Notes: generated by a model not told the origin, from the letters alone. A DNA stretch of 64,000 nt from Gonatopus flavifemur (GCA_018340375.1 JAFFJZ010000003.1:4774001-4838000); one strand, 5' to 3'. Counted from the stretch's first letter, positions 1 through 14,279 are shown. Made by a program: numbers and translations.

Positions 1-3000
1 AGATTCATTTATCGCCAAGGAGTAATATAATTCATTTGTATTCTGACAAATTACTATACAAATTACAATACTTTCACACAAAAAGTGCTATGATCTTGTA
101 TTCTCTTTAGTCACTGTTTTTGTTACATGTCAATTAAAATTTCTTTCTTGTAAAAATGACCATATACAGGTATTAAAATACACATATTTACACAAATCAA
201 ATTGCTAAACTGCTGAAGATGTTTTGGGGTATAATTGAACACGTATCGAAATCAGTTTATATATCCATTCAAACCGCGAAGAATTGTAAACAACATCGTT
301 CAGCAACAATAAATTATTTTTGAACAAAATAATTGAGAGCAGATGAGAAAAAGGACTTTGTAATTAAAATCAGATGAAAAGAAAGTTGTACAGTGGATTA
401 AAGAAAATATCTTTTCATATGAAATTTAATTTGGAGAATTTATATACAAAATATATAAATTACACTGTTCTGGTATTTAACGAATACTATACAATACCAC
501 ATAAAATTCCATTTCCTCTGATATTTTAAAGGTTTTCTCGAAATACCCAGAAGAATCATGAATTATAATTTACAGATTCTTTACACCACTTTCTCAAGAT
601 GAAATTATAAGTTTTATAGAATATTAACTCTCACTGTGTCGATGTATGATAAACATAATCGTAATTACAAAACTTCTCAATACACACTTATGTAGAAAAG
701 AGAGTACTTATAGAAAGTGTTCTGAATGTACGAATTCATATCTGAAATATGAATATTTTATTTATTCAACGTATCCATCCTAATAAGACAAGAATATTCA
801 TAAAAACTGAAAGATGTTCTATCATTATTTCGTTCACGCTGAGAAGAAATATAGTCAAGTCAACTACACGTGAAATATTAGAATAATATCACTGTAATGT
901 TATTGTAATATCATTTGCTGAGTGGATAGTCGAGCCAACTGGATGATGTTCAGTTCTGCTGAGTCTGTTGATTACACTCTAAAAACATCTAAGTTAGGTA
1001 AAATTCAATTGAATTCTTCATTGAAATTTTCTTCAATTAACAGTTAAAATTTGATTCATGATTGGAATTTTGTTTCAATTGTTTCAAAATTAAGCGATAA
1101 CTGATTGATTGTTCTTTTCCTGCTCTTCTGTATTTGTTAATTCGGATAAAACAAGCGCAACGTCATAAAAATCCATCAATTATTGCTTCATTCGAATTAA
1201 TGAAATTTATTTGAGTTTCAATTGAATCACTCCCAACCCTGCTTTGAGTAACGATTGTGAAATTTTTCCCCACACACTGAGGGAAAAAAGTAATTTTAAA
1301 AAATATATTGCATCCAATTGTATTTATAAAATATTTCTTTAGATCAATGAAATTTTATTTTAATGCATGAAATGGTTTATCAGTTGATGAAATACTTCAT
1401 GCGTGGAGAGGAACCTTTTCTTTCATTGGAATAATATTCAATTGATTCAAAGAAATATTTTTTAGATACCATTGGATGAAATACTTTGACTTTTTCCCCT
1501 CTGTACACCGAGAAAAGTTTTTCATTATTACATCCAATTAAATTTCCATTCATTTCGAATAACATGTACTTGAATCGAGTAGGATTTTATTGGATGCAAT
1601 GAAGTGTCTAATAGATTCATATTCAAGTGGCCCATTCCTCTGGGTTCTTCATTGGTTCAAAAAATGATCGCAGATGGATGAAAAATGATCGGGGGGGGGA
1701 GAAGAAATTGTAATATCTCTGTATAAATTACGGCAATTCAATTTTACCCTTGTATTCATTGGAAATATAATCAATGTTGCACATTGTAAAAAATTTCTTG
1801 TTAGAAAAGATCCACCGAAAATTCGTGTTGGAAATCTATACACCGATCGAGTATCAAATTGACAAATGTGCAATGTAAAGTTAACACTTTCGTGTTAATT
1901 TCTCACATCCTTTGTGTCAATATTCAAAACAAATGTTGAGTGGACCGTTTGGGACATCCACGTGTGTTGAAAATACACAAAATTTTCTACCGTGCAGTTG
2001 ATTTTTTCCTATGCATGATTTGGTAGAGATTTCCCACACTTTTTTGGAGGATTTAACGTTCAAAATGCAGGATAGTTTCTCAAAATAGAGGAAAAATTTC
2101 TTACTTTTTCTGTACATGATTGATGACACTTTATTTTCTCCACAATAGTTGGAAATTTTTATTAAATAATGACATTGAATATTGGGACGTTTATGCAGTG
2201 TATTTATCCTTAATTGAAATAAATTTCACGGCCAAGGAAGTTTTTCGTATTTATGTAATGCTGACAAAATTCGTAGTACGTTTTATTCGTGTAATGTGAG
2301 CTTTTAATGATGTTTCAGTTCTTTGTTGACCCACCACGATTTACACTCTGGCGATTCAAGTACAATTCTAATTGTATTCCTATCGAAAATATAAAACTTC
2401 TGTCTTAGAAAACATTGAAAAAGGGTGTGCAGAAGACAGTTTTATTTTTATATGGTATTCAAAACAGCACAAGAGTTCCTGCAAAGAGCTTCCGTTATGC
2501 TAATGTATTCATTATGAATATTTCGAATTCATATCGACATTTCATAATGAATTCTGCGGGCATTCGAGAGATCTTTAGGAAGCCTTTATAAATTCAAATT
2601 CATTGATGCTGTAATTTTATCAATTTCTACTCCTCTTGAAGACTGTACCATCATTTGAATCAATGCACAAAGTTTCTAGGTAGAAATAATTCGTGGTATT
2701 CCGTAGGTCTTGTCCAGGGCCTGGTTTGTCAGAACTTAGTTTAGATCTCGTCGTGCCCTGACAAGAGCTAGGAATGAAATTTTTTTTCTAGCATAAACAA
2801 AAGTAGTCTGCATCACACTATGTAATCTTTTTATGAATTAATGTTCCATTCTGTCAGTTCGTTGATTAGCTAAGAGCTCTTGGTTAACGTGAATAAATTT
2901 GCGATAATCATCACTCGAAAGAATAAATTACGTATGCGTATATTAGCATGTACAAAACGTATTATTGGATCTAGAAGATTAAAAACCTCTTAAGTTTTGT

Positions 3001-5337
3001 ATCTCTCTTACTCCTGTGTCTATTATTTACGGCATTACCGCACTTTTAACTACAAAACTGCAGCAGAGGATGACGAATCGTCAAAAAACCTACCTCATCG
3101 CTCAAATGCTAACAACACCATCGTTCCTATTCATTACTTTCACACCTCGTAGGTAACGAATCGTTCTCAACGAGAACACCAGATGAATCGAAATCCAATA
3201 AAAATTTCAAATTTATTCATCACGCACCGTGATTTGCGTGGCTGGATGAGATGTTCGTAATTGAGAAAGTGGAAACTTTCAGATGAAATATCGTTGGATC
3301 ACTTGCATCGGTGAACGAAATAGCGATTCAACTATAATAACGATGAAGATGAACGATATTGCGTATATCCGGTAATGCATCTTTTTCTACGTAAGAATTT
3401 TACAAGTTTTGACAATATCGATAAAAATAAATGATTAATTATGTGTTACGTGTTGTAAATCCGTCGACAAGTATTGAATAACTCATCGTAGCGATCATAT
3501 GTGGATGAAGTCGTAACACTCGTACGTGTACATGAAGAAGAATTCATTGACTCCCAACTCTTTCATGTGGAATTAAGTGGAACAGGTTGTCCCGTGACGA
3601 CGTGACCTTGATCTCAGACCGCTAAGGAGGAAAAGTGATAATAGAATTCATTTGGATTCCGGAATCTCGAGTTCCCTCTCGCGCACGAACTCCGCAAAGA
3701 TCTCGTGATTTTCAACGATGTAATTAGGATGTGTATCATTTATGGCCGTACACCACTTTTATGACCATCATCATGCCATTTCTGCACGATTAAAAAACTT
3801 AGTTGGATTCCTCTTTGAGTGAAATCGTCTCTGAGCTCGATGGTTACTGGGTCAAGCCCGTGTAATGTAAACTTCATGATCAGGATAAAATGAGAGAGCG
3901 GGTGTCGGAATTTCCTCCTTGTGTAGTGATTTCACATACATCCTCTACTTCCTGTGAAACAAATGAGTATTACCACTATTGTGTTTTTTTTCACTAACTT
4001 TCTTCCCTACGGATAAGACCGTGTACGTACGCTGTGTTTCCTTCTATCGCTATCCTTATTATCTAAGAAGATTTGCAAATTTATATTTTTCATACGGTTA
4101 ATAAAATAAGAATTTGATTGGAATGTATCGAAACGCAATCTAAAGTTATGATGCTTAATTGTGCATTTATTATTCTAATGCGAGGATTCAATGTGAAAAG
4201 ATATGCGATAATGATAGATCATGGAATGAATTTCTTCTTCGCTTCCTCAATTTGATGAATGCAACATGATTTGAGAATCGAGGAAATTACAGGTTTCAAA
4301 TCGAAAGAGCAACGAACTTCAGAGTAGTAGGTAGTAGGTACTCTCGAATTTCAATGGGAATCAATCCTAGAATTCGAATCAAAAAAGCACAGAGAGTGAA
4401 GAAATTTTGAAATCTTCTGGGGTGGAGAAAGGAATATTTCACGAATGATGAATAGAGAAAAAGTTGTGATTTGAAGACTATCGTATTTCAGAGTCATTCA
4501 AAAAATCATAAATCATCCAACTTTTATAAAATTTCATACCTCGAATACAGATTATATAAATATTATAAATATGCATTGAAAATTTGAGTTCATCTTATCC
4601 CGTGAGTGAAAGTGAAATAAAATTATAGATTCCTCTATTTTAAAGAATTTAATATCAAGAAAAAAAGAGAAGTGTGAAAAATGAATATCCAATCAACATT
4701 TTTACAGAGAAATTTAGTAAGAATTTTATATCGAATCGTCAATCCTTCATTAATCAAAGCGATTTCATTGTAATGGAAACAACTCGAAGGTAATTTTCTT
4801 GAAGAGAAGTTTATCGGCGATCATAAAGAATTGTATTTTATTCTCGATATCAGATATTCAAGTTTATTACACACGTGGGTCTCTGTCTCTCATTAAAAAA
4901 AGCGGTATACATTTAATGATGATCCTATACGTGATACGTGTTTACGTATACATGAAATTCAAATGATTTTCAAATTACTAGTTTGGGATGAATTACAGAC
5001 TTCTGGAATTCAAACAACTCCCAAGTAAATTCTGATGTATGAGAGAGTATAAGTATAATTTATAAATCGTTAGTAATGGATACAAATGTGTCTGACAGGA
5101 GTACAGTCTGTTAATGAGGAATTATTTGAAATTTCATGTTATTTCCGATTCTAACGCTCTGAACGTGAATCGAAAATCTTGTTATGTTGATCACTGAGGA
5201 GTAAAATATGTACAATAATCACATCGTATAATTAAATTTCTTTTTTTATCTTTCCCTACTGATTAATAAACCTTCCTTAATAACACTAGAGCGTTGTATA
5301 CATACCATGAACATTCATAGTACATATCCCAGACAAC
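1..5337. other. AT-rich intergenic region without supported gene
   Basis: No ORF here has a recognisable product, and none can be joined to others by good splice sites. Visible structure is limited to a MITE-like inverted repeat at 1271..1507 and a small perfect hairpin near 1881 (TTAACAC / GTGTTAA). The stretch 3.1-3.9 kb is somewhat less AT-rich and could be regulatory, but I see no defined site. Confidence 0.5.
1271..1507. mobile_element. MITE-like element with imperfect ~60-bp inverted arms
   Basis: The left arm starts near CACTGAGGGAAAAAAG. It is mirrored by the right end, whose reverse complement reads GAGGGGAAAAAGTC and later CATCCAATGGTATC, against CATCCAATTGTATT on the left. Both arms reach a shared AAATATTTCTTT block. 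A second sequence of the same CACCGAGAAAAG type begins directly downstream at about 1506, so copies may be abutting. No coding capacity and no clean target duplication is seen. Confidence 0.4.
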
Positions 5338-5525
5338 ATGTAAGCTTGCCAGACTTGTTATTAACAACCTTGTCAGTTTAAGGCTACTACAACTCTGCTG
5401 CAAGGGTTTTGTAAGCTTTTACCATTGTCGTGTGTCAACTAGGAGGCTTATGTCAATCTTGGCACAAGCTTGCCTGACAACATTGCAGCAAGGTTAAATT
5501 GAGCAGCTTACAATCAGTTGTTGGG
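5338..5525. mobile_element. MITE with CCCA..TGGG termini
   Basis: The ends are inverted copies: left CCCAGACAACATGTAAGCTT, right (reverse complement) CCCAACAACTGATTGTAAGC. The body of about 188 bp carries direct and inverted copies of AAGCTTGCC/TTGTAAGC and has no coding capacity. It lies about 0.5 kb upstream of the putative Spätzle promoter. No clear target-site duplication. Confidence 0.5.
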
Positions 5526-5968
5526 AAAATTTACACAATTCCACCTAAAATCTCATGATTTCTCTGAGAATGAGAATTATTTATTTAAAATAATCAGTAC
5601 ACCACGTCATTTTCCATTCATTTCACGTTACTGCGATAATTTTTGCTTTTTCGAGCAAGACTCGACATTCAGATCGAAGGCTTTATCTAAATTTTATCGA
5701 GTCCTGCGGCAGGATCAGCAGACTAGATATCGGCTGGCTTACTTTCATCTCGGGTTTCTTCCCTCTCGCGCTTCTCTCTTCTTCCTTGCGTCTCGCGCAT
5801 TGGAAAAGAAAAAGAACAGTGCGAGAAAAAAAGATGAGAAGAAAGAGACTTTGGGAGTGTGAAAAATAGTAACGGGGAGAGGGAGGAGCGACGGAAATAA
5901 CCCGTGAAGGAGAGAGAAAGATAGAAAGAGACAAAGGAGAGTTCGTCGATGACCAGACCACAGACTTC

Positions 5969-6000
5969 TATATATAATCTAGACTGCGAACCTCAGGCGT
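5969..6000 (+). promoter_or_regulatory. Candidate TATA-box promoter of the Spätzle gene
   Basis: A strong TATATATAA box at 5969..5977 is followed about 26 bp later by an initiator-like TCAG at 5993..5996. Upstream (5820-5945) is a GAGA-rich purine tract of the sort seen near insect promoters. The first supported coding exon begins at 7011 or 6957, so transcription from here would give a non-coding leader of about 1 kb or a spliced 5' exon. Inferred from motifs only. Confidence 0.4.
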
Positions 6001-7010
6001 GAAGCGAGGCAAACGTAAGATCGAGTGAGGGTGATCGCCCATTATTCGTCCGCTGCAATTTCAAGGCATAAAACTGCGATGCCGTGAGAATCTCAAAATT
6101 ACTGTCGCTGTCTTTTTTTTGTACTCCAAAACATGAGAATCTACAGAAAATTCGTACTCTGAGAGATAGATCCCTGCTTCTTCTCACTTCTGCTGAGATC
6201 TGTGAACCTTACAATATCGAAGTAGGTTCTGATTCTATGCACCGCCAAGAGTCATGCTTGCGCTCTTACCACAATGAAATGGACCCGCGAAACTTGAAAG
6301 GATTCAAAATTTCTTCAAATGATCGGTGTATCTGACGTGCGTAGGAATCATATATTTCTTCAAAGAAACTTGATAAATTGTATTTTACAATTCTAAATAT
6401 CTAGAAAGAGTGCGTTTTATGTGAAGCAGAGCAGGAATTAAATAATAAATTCGAATAAACATGAAATATACACGAAGCTACCAGCTGCTGGAAAATCTTG
6501 GCAATCTATGTACAATCAATGTTGGTCAGAACTTAGTAATGATTATTGAGATGCTTATATCAACCTAAGATTGTTTCAGCATTCATTCACCCCTGGGGCA
6601 ACTTATCGCTGATTCTCGGTCCAATATTCCCATATTGGAATAAAATAGACGAGGGTTGCATCAAACATTGAATTGATATTTAGGCTTAAATTATATATAA
6701 TTCTGAACATTTTTTCACTCGGGTTAACTCGATCTTGCGGCTGTCAGTCTTGGGCCACTGTTTTACCAATGTTGGTTATAATTAATCTCTTGAAGAATCA
6801 ATATGCTACCTGTAATGCAATCAATTGCCAATTTGATGTAATCAATGCAAGTAAAATATGTACTTCAGAGGTACACGCTCGATTTCCATTAATCTTTGGA
6901 AGGTCTTTGTGAAATATCGGATGAACCTGAAGACAATTTCTAGACGAACTTACTTTATGATTTATATATTTCATTTTGCGATAAATATAAATTTGTTGTT
7001 CATTTTTCAG

Positions 7011-10000
7011 ATGGTTGTATTACTGTGTTCGATAAGTGTCAAATCACAAGAGAATTGGAAGTCGGATCAGAAAGAGAACTCCAACTCCAAAATATCAGCA
7101 TCTTTGAAAGTTCATGATGGGAACAAGGGCGCGACGAATAAAACTAACAAACAGGTATGCATGATATGAATCGATATATGAAAATAAGTTTTAAAACATT
7201 CGTAAAATTTACAAATTTTCCTAAAATTCTTTCTTTCATTCATCTTCGATAGATAGAATTTAAACCCTCGAGTTCTCAGAAAATTCTTTTCCAACGACTG
7301 ATCAACCACTGTATCGATCAGTAGTATTTTCTCTGAAGCATCAGCGGTATTCTCTGCTAAAATCAATGAAATCTACTACTACTCTCTATGCTTCACTTCT
7401 CTGCCACTTTTTTAGAACCAAGGGAGAGTCGAAGAAGTGTCTCTTTAAACGATTCTCATTACATTAATGCGTATTTTGTCGATCCCTCTGAAAATGCTTT
7501 CAAAATTGCTTTTATCTTGAAATTAATCCATGTTTTTTATTACGAAATTTGATCTTATTTTATCTGTTTTAAAGATCTCGAGGACAACGGAGAAGCAAGA
7601 GAATACTCGGAACCCACCGGTCTCGCAAAAATTGATTTGGCAAAGGAACGATACAATAGGATTCGAATTACCTTCGAACAAAAATAATAGAATAAACGAG
7701 ACAAGAGAACTTGCTTTGTCTACGGATAGAAATATAAGAAAAATGATTTCCGAGGATAACCCTGACGAACGTGAAATGGAAGATGACGATGAAGATGAGG
7801 ATGAAGAAAACAAAGAAGAAGGAGAGGAAAGTACAGAAGATGAAGTACCAGAACACTTACCAGAGGTAATTAACATAACATTCTGCTCAACAACGCAAAA
7901 CATTGATACCGATTAGTAGTAGACTACTACTACTACTATACGCATTAACATTGAAAATGAATCGAACAAGGACAATGGAACATTAATAATCCAATTATGT
8001 AAAACAGATATCTCCCTTCTAAGTCTTTTTCAACTCTCTCAAAGCGTTAATTTGCACAAAGTAATACTTATCTAGTCTCGCTATCAGGTTCTAGTCTCGT
8101 TACAACTTTCTCCCTTGATGATAATTAAAATGATTCAATATATGTGCGATATATGTTCTTCGCACAATTATAATAACACTTTTTCTGATTCACATGTTTA
8201 TCTAGTTGCTCATCTATCAAGTTCCCACAAATATCTCTGCTAAACGTATCCGATTATCATGAATACTTTCGTGTAGTGTGAAATCTTATCATCTCTTGTA
8301 TATCTAACCTCGTTTATAAAAACTAGTAGTCAAGAATATTCCAAATACGGTATTCTATATCGATTGAATGATTTTTCGAAACATAGGCTCAAGAGTTACG
8401 ATACATGAGACCGGGTTCGAGAAAACGTCCAGTGTACAGACCGATACGCCGACCACCTTCCACGTTGAATCGGAGAAATGTTCATCCAGGTGAGCTTTTA
8501 TTTTGACTTCTGCTGAATTTGAGCAAATTTATTCCTTTGATGTTGAATGAAATTATGCATTTAGATCCACCAAAATCGACGTCTAAGAGACCTAGCAGAC
8601 GTCCTGAGTACAAACGAGGACCAACCGATCGAGAGTGTACTTTCTTCACCAAAACTGTCTGCCTGGAAGCAGTGGATTACCCGTTGTGAGTAAATTAAAG
8701 AAAACCTGTACATATGTTTTTCAATAATATACTCATTTACTATAAATTTGTCGACAGGGAAGCTATATTGAGGAGTTTGAGAAATAACAAAGATATGGTA
8801 TCAGCATTGTTAACAGATTATAAAATTCAAGATTATAAAATGGATGAGAAATTATCTGGACCAGCCTCAATGGAGAACAATTTCGAAAATCGTTACGAAA
8901 ATAACGAGATCAAGAGGTAATTATGTCTTATTATATATTTTATTCTGGCAGTACTTATCTTACAACCATTGCAATATCTCATTAATTATCAAATTTTTTT
9001 ATCTATATTAAATCTGGGATTACTCGTTCGTTTTGAAGGGTCAATTCAATGAACAATTCGTTCTTTGAGATATATCTTCGCGAAGATCAGATCCAGTCTA
9101 AAGATATTTTTTCATGCACTGCTCTTCCGGTTATGTCTTCTCAATTTGAAAATTAATCGATTAGCAAGGATCGATGCAATCTTATTTGATGTACTAAACT
9201 ATAACTCAAGGCACAATCTCAACACTTTCTCTGTACTGAAAAATCATTTATGAGCGATAGCGAAAGTTTGGCATTGAATATAGAATTGTACTGACGTGCA
9301 TTAATTGATGTTATACTTCCTGATTCAACACGGAAAGGAAGTTTTTTGGTCGGATATTGACAGTTTGGATTCACCTTTAACAATCGCCATGTTTCTTGGT
9401 ATCGATATCGTTTATAGAAACTTTATCGAATTCATTGTATATAAAATATCGACCAAAAATTTCGGTTACATTTTGGTGAAAAATTAACATGTCACATTTT
9501 TTTCAACAAAAATTCACCAAAATTCAACCAATCTCAATTATACTAATACTAAAAAGATTCTAAAAACGGACCACATTTTTTTATTTTCTTTTGGTGATAG
9601 ATTTACTCTAAGTAAGAACCATCTGAGTAACTATTTTTTGACCCAATTTTTACCAAACCAAAAAATAACCGAAAGTAAACCATAAAAATTGGTCACTTTG
9701 GAATCGCGAGGGTGTGGAATATCATGCACCTCTGGATCAGATATTATATAAAATCCCTTATGAATAATTTCGATTCTTGTTTACATTAAATGCATTGAAA
9801 GAAAAATCTGTAAAAGCTTCTGTTGAAAAATTCAGTACTACAGTTTCGCTTCGAAGAATCATTACATCAATATTCCAGCATTGATAATTGGTTATTTATA
9901 CCTGGATCATATTAATTTATTCCTACAGATTGGATTTCTCGTCATCTTTTGACAATATCGAGGAAGGCTTCACTTGTCCATCCGTGGTGAAATATGCGCG

Positions 10001-13000
10001 TCCGCAATTGGCCAGAGCGGCATCAGGGATTTGGAAGTACATCATCAACACTGGAGAACATACTCAAACTTTACGTTTAGAAAAATGCTCGTGAGTAGAG
10101 TACATTTAAATATAGATTAAATAAGATTCAAGATGTTCCAAAAAACATTCTGCCCTTTTCAAGAAATGATTTCTTAGACCACAAAATCACACTTTTTCCT
10201 TCAGTAAAATATTCACAAACGAAATTACTCAACCATTCAGGTGGCAAATATATCGGTCACTCCAATGATAGATGAGTATACTCCTGTAGCCTTCGTTTGA
10301 TTGGTTGAAGTGACTAAGTTCTAGCTCTGAAACTAAGCATTTCACCTCTTAAATGGGGCGGAATGTTTTTTGCTACTTTTGAGAATAGTCGCAATATGAA
10401 TTCCATATGAAGCTCCTGATCAAAGTTCTTCCTTCGAACTGATGGTTAATGAACAGAACCATGCATGCATGATACTACAACGGCTGAAACGCCAGACTTC
10501 CCCCAATGATTGATATACGGCTCAGAAATCCATCATTGATAACCTATGTTGCTAATTATTTACCGTCATCACTGGATTCACGATATTTAACGTGGTCTAT
10601 ATTTTCTTTATAAAAGTTTTCATCGATATTTTATAAAATTAAATCTAAATTAATCAACCCTTGATGAGTCCTTGATGAGCGATCACTGACTTCTATACCC
10701 AAAATTCTAAAATAAACTATCAAGTTTGATTCTAATTTCTCATTAACCCAAACTTCAAACATCATAATTATGTGAGATGGGGAAATAGAGTTGTTTCACT
10801 GTATCTTGAAATATCTCATGTAACAATCAAATAAACATCAGTTGAATTGAAGATTTAGCACACATACCGCATGTTGAGTAAATTACGTGATCCAACTAAA
10901 TACACATTCCCTTGTGAACTACACGATGCTGATTTGTACTTCATCTGCATCATGTTCTTCAAGTGCAATAAACATGCAATTAATAATCTTATAAATTACA
11001 AAATTCCAACAATTTATGAATCAAATATGATAAGAGTCACGAATATCATAAATTTTGCTCAGTTGAGGACAAGTCTTATACATTCTGACTTGCAGTCGCA
11101 TGAACCACAAGACTGGTTATCTGGGTCACGAATGGTATTTGCCCAGCAACTTATGTGTTAATTCTATATCTTGAAGTTCTATTGAAAACAATAGTACAAA
11201 TAGTCATACGCAACTTGGCGATGGGAATCTCTAAAAAGGATGGATCTCTTTTTGTATGAAAAATATATAATTCTTGTAGATTTCAACAAAAATTCGATAC
11301 TTTTCATATGAAAAAAGGATCGATCTTTTCCAAATATCTCATTTCTCAAAAACATTTTTCACGATCAAGTAATTTTCTCAAGTTTTTGGAAAATTTGTTC
11401 AGGAATGCATTATACGATTGGTGAATTCTTTGCAAACCAGCAATGCTGAATTTGACAGATTTCAAAAAGTTATCAAACAAATTCAAAAAACATATTTCCG
11501 AATGAATGAAATTTCTATTTGTACAATTTGTGACTCGAAAACCATTAGAAAAGCGTTAGATTTGTATCAAACTCGATACAACACGCAATACCGGAGATAT
11601 AATCATCATCGAGAAAAATCCACGATAATACGTTAAAAAGGAAAAATAAGAATGAATTATTTGCTGAATTCGCCAAATCAGTTTCTTTTCACGCACCGTA
11701 AAGATTGATGCCTTCCATGCTTGTCGACAAGAAAATCTTCTTGTGCTTCGGAGAATGATATCACACCTGATATTGATTATGTTCTTCCGTAATTGTGTGT
11801 GTTATCGACCACCAGCCACTTGACAATTCGTGCGTATCGTGCCGTGTCCTAGCGTCAGGAGAGTGCCTCGCATTGGTTCTCATGTCCATCGATCACATAC
11901 TGTTCTAGAGAACGTAAGATCATCTCTCTACGAGAATGAGCACACACGAGAATCCACCAGATGCATCTATTCGAGGGTTCTCTTTTCAACCATAATATAA
12001 GAAAATGCGATTCTGTGCAACCAGATCGAACAATCAAATAATTGAAGGTTTTTTCCAATTTTTCACAGATTTTATCTTGTATGTAGAGCTCGAAATATCA
12101 ACAAAAATTGCAAATTTATTCCAATTTTTTTATTTAATTAACTGTATTAGAAGAAAGTAGAAACTAGAAAAAGATGAAGATTTGTTGCTATATTATTCTT
12201 GAAATCTGAAAGGAAAATAATAATACATTTGGAGAAAATATGATAAATAATTAATTTCACAGCCTTTAAAATCTCATTTTCCATCCACCAAGGGATGAAT
12301 CCATAGAATAACAGTATCAAAATTGATACTTCATTCAATATTCGAGAGTATCACGTGTATCATTATTTTACATACAATAATTCACACAAAAATTTAACTT
12401 TCTTTCTTCGGCATTATAAAGAACAATGCAGGTAATATTTTAATATACTTCACGCAAATGAAACAATGATACCAATAGTTCAACTTCGAATAAAAGTGAA
12501 AAACACATTCAATTTTCATACTACAATTTCCGTGCTGATTTCTTTCGGAGGTTATAATATTTTCTCACGAATGAGAAAGATTTTACATAATCAGTGGGAT
12601 AAAAATACAATTTGATGCAGGAATTCATGCGCGTCGTTGTGGAAAAAAAGCAATGGTGCTGTGAAAACGCAAATGAGAATGAAATTCGTCATTTAACCCG
12701 ACAATCTTTCTATTCAGCCAAGTCATCAATTTTTATCGATGAATAACGTTTAAAAGGATTCGACTCGACTGAGTTTATGTCTCATTCTCCAGTGTTTTGA
12801 TTTGACATGAAACTTTCTTTCGTTTTAAATTACTTCCTATCTTTCTATTCACACAATTTCTCTACTGTAATTCATTCGAATTTTTCATTCCAATTGAGCA
12901 GAGTATATTATATTTTTTCTGATGCTACAATTATTTCATACACAATATGCATATCATTTTGAATGCTCCGAAGCACATAGAATATCTGAGAAGTTTGGAG

Positions 13001-14279
13001 CAGAAAAACTGTAATGTTGTATATTCGCAATTTTATCTAATAATATTGAGTAATTTGAATCATCATCGAGATGTATTGTCAAATATTGTGCAACACAAAA
13101 TCGTTAAATTGAATGAATCAACGCTTTATTTTATTCAGTGAAAAATTATGTCATGCGCTTGTAATAGGACGGATAAAAAATGTTCGAATTTTTTGGCGGG
13201 ATGAAGTAGATTTTCTGATCAATCAAGTATTCCCTGTATTGACCGAAACTTCCTGTTACAGAACTCCACGTTCCAGTTGTTCATTCATCTCAGAAAATTA
13301 TCGGTCTTCTTGCAAGCAAGTTTACAATTATCATCGTTTGTTGACTTGGGACTCAAAGATAGGCCTGCACATGGATATCTTCAAAGTACCAACTTGCTGC
13401 AATTGTCACGTACATGGTTATTCAGAACTCTTCCCTCCGCATCAGAAAGATCCTTCAACGAAGAAACCGGAAGTCTTTCCAGGTTTGGATTTTGCAACTA
13501 CGTCCGAAGACCATAAAGAATTTGATGAATTTCTCAAACCAAGTGGAACAAAATATCCTCACAAATATCCATCCCATGATAATAATTTCCCCAGTTTCTT
13601 AGATCATTACTCTTCCCGTCCTGGCCCCGAAACTAGTTTCAGCGAAACTCATTATTCCGTATCGAGCGTGAAGAAACCAATTTTAGATGGTCCAACATCG
13701 AGCCGTCCACCTCCTCCATTTTCCATACCCAACAGAAATAGACAGAAAAGACCACCCCCGAATCATCCTAGACCCTTCGATAAAGTTCCACAACAGCACG
13801 CTCCAAATACGAGAGCTCCAGGATACAAAGGTCCATTGACAAAAGTCACCAACAGACCGGTTAGACCGAGCAGACCCTTCAGAAGAGAATCTACGTTATA
13901 CGATAGCGAGATACCGAATACCAATTCCACTACTACCACTCGGTATGTTGCTTTTGCTTTTTAACGTATCATCAACTCCACTGTTTTCGATGCAATTTCT
14001 TCACTAAATTCTATTTTTTTTTTCCGTAGTAGGTACAGCGAGCCGTTTGATCAAGACATCGATGCGTCTTCGAGACTACAAAACGGTGGTTTCGATGAGG
14101 AATATCAGGAACCTCAGAAAAGGATCAATTACAATTACCATCCCATCATTGATTTTTTCAAACCAGAAGCATCAATGCTGCAATCCGTCGACTCGCCACT
14201 CACCCCGACGACGCAACGAAGCAGTTTAGCATCTTCGCAAACTGATTCTAATTCGTGGCAACCAATGTTGTCCCCTTAA
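7011..14279 (+). CDS. Spätzle-family cystine-knot ligand (Spz3/Spz4-like)
   Basis: Eight coding exons join in frame: 7011..7154, 7575..7865, 8387..8489, 8565..8685, 8758..8916, 9929..10090, 13262..13942 and 14030..14279, giving 636 aa. The protein is a secreted pro-ligand. It has a hydrophobic N-terminus, an acidic D/E-rich stretch, a basic linker, a module ECTFFTKTVCLEAVDYP, a dibasic KR at the exon 5/6 junction, then the knot. The knot starts at CPSVVKYARP and ends at VPTCCNCHV, with seven cysteines as in Spätzle/neurotrophin folds. Family members are cleaved and bind Toll receptors. The knot is split by the 3.2 kb intron and is followed by a Pro-rich tail of about 257 aa. Start is uncertain: ATG 7011 sits right after a good acceptor, whereas ATG 6957, read without splicing, would give a longer signal peptide. 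The subfamily (3, 4 or 5) needs a tree. Confidence 0.87.
10137..10372. mobile_element. MITE-like inverted repeat in Spätzle intron
   Basis: The ends CCAAAAAACATTCTGCCC and GGGGCGGAATGTTTTTTGC are inverted copies of each other enclosing about 235 bp of non-coding DNA. It sits inside the large intron (10091..13261) that separates the two halves of the cystine knot. Target duplication is not obvious. Confidence 0.45.
11226..11335. repeat. Dispersed ~100-bp repeat, copy 1
   Basis: This stretch (GGATGGATC ... AATATATAATTCTTGTAGATT ... GGATCGATCTTTT) is clearly homologous to 22948..23060, sharing the same order of blocks with scattered substitutions. Its ends are weakly inverted (AAGGATGGATC / GGATCGATCTTTT). 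It is probably a decayed non-autonomous transposon. Confidence 0.5.

Larger units (their letters stand above)
10091..13261 (+). other. Large intron within the Spätzle knot
   Basis: The donor TC|GTGAGT (phase 2) and acceptor TTACAG are both good and restore a Ser codon between EKC and the next Cys-containing segment. Besides the MITE-like repeat at 10137 and a dispersed repeat at 11226..11335 I see no gene. Short ORFs here have no recognisable product. Confidence 0.7.

Noticed and set aside
7523..7903. Ser-rich minus-strand ORF of 126 codons
   Set aside because: It is the reverse of the acidic D/E-rich exon of the Spätzle gene.
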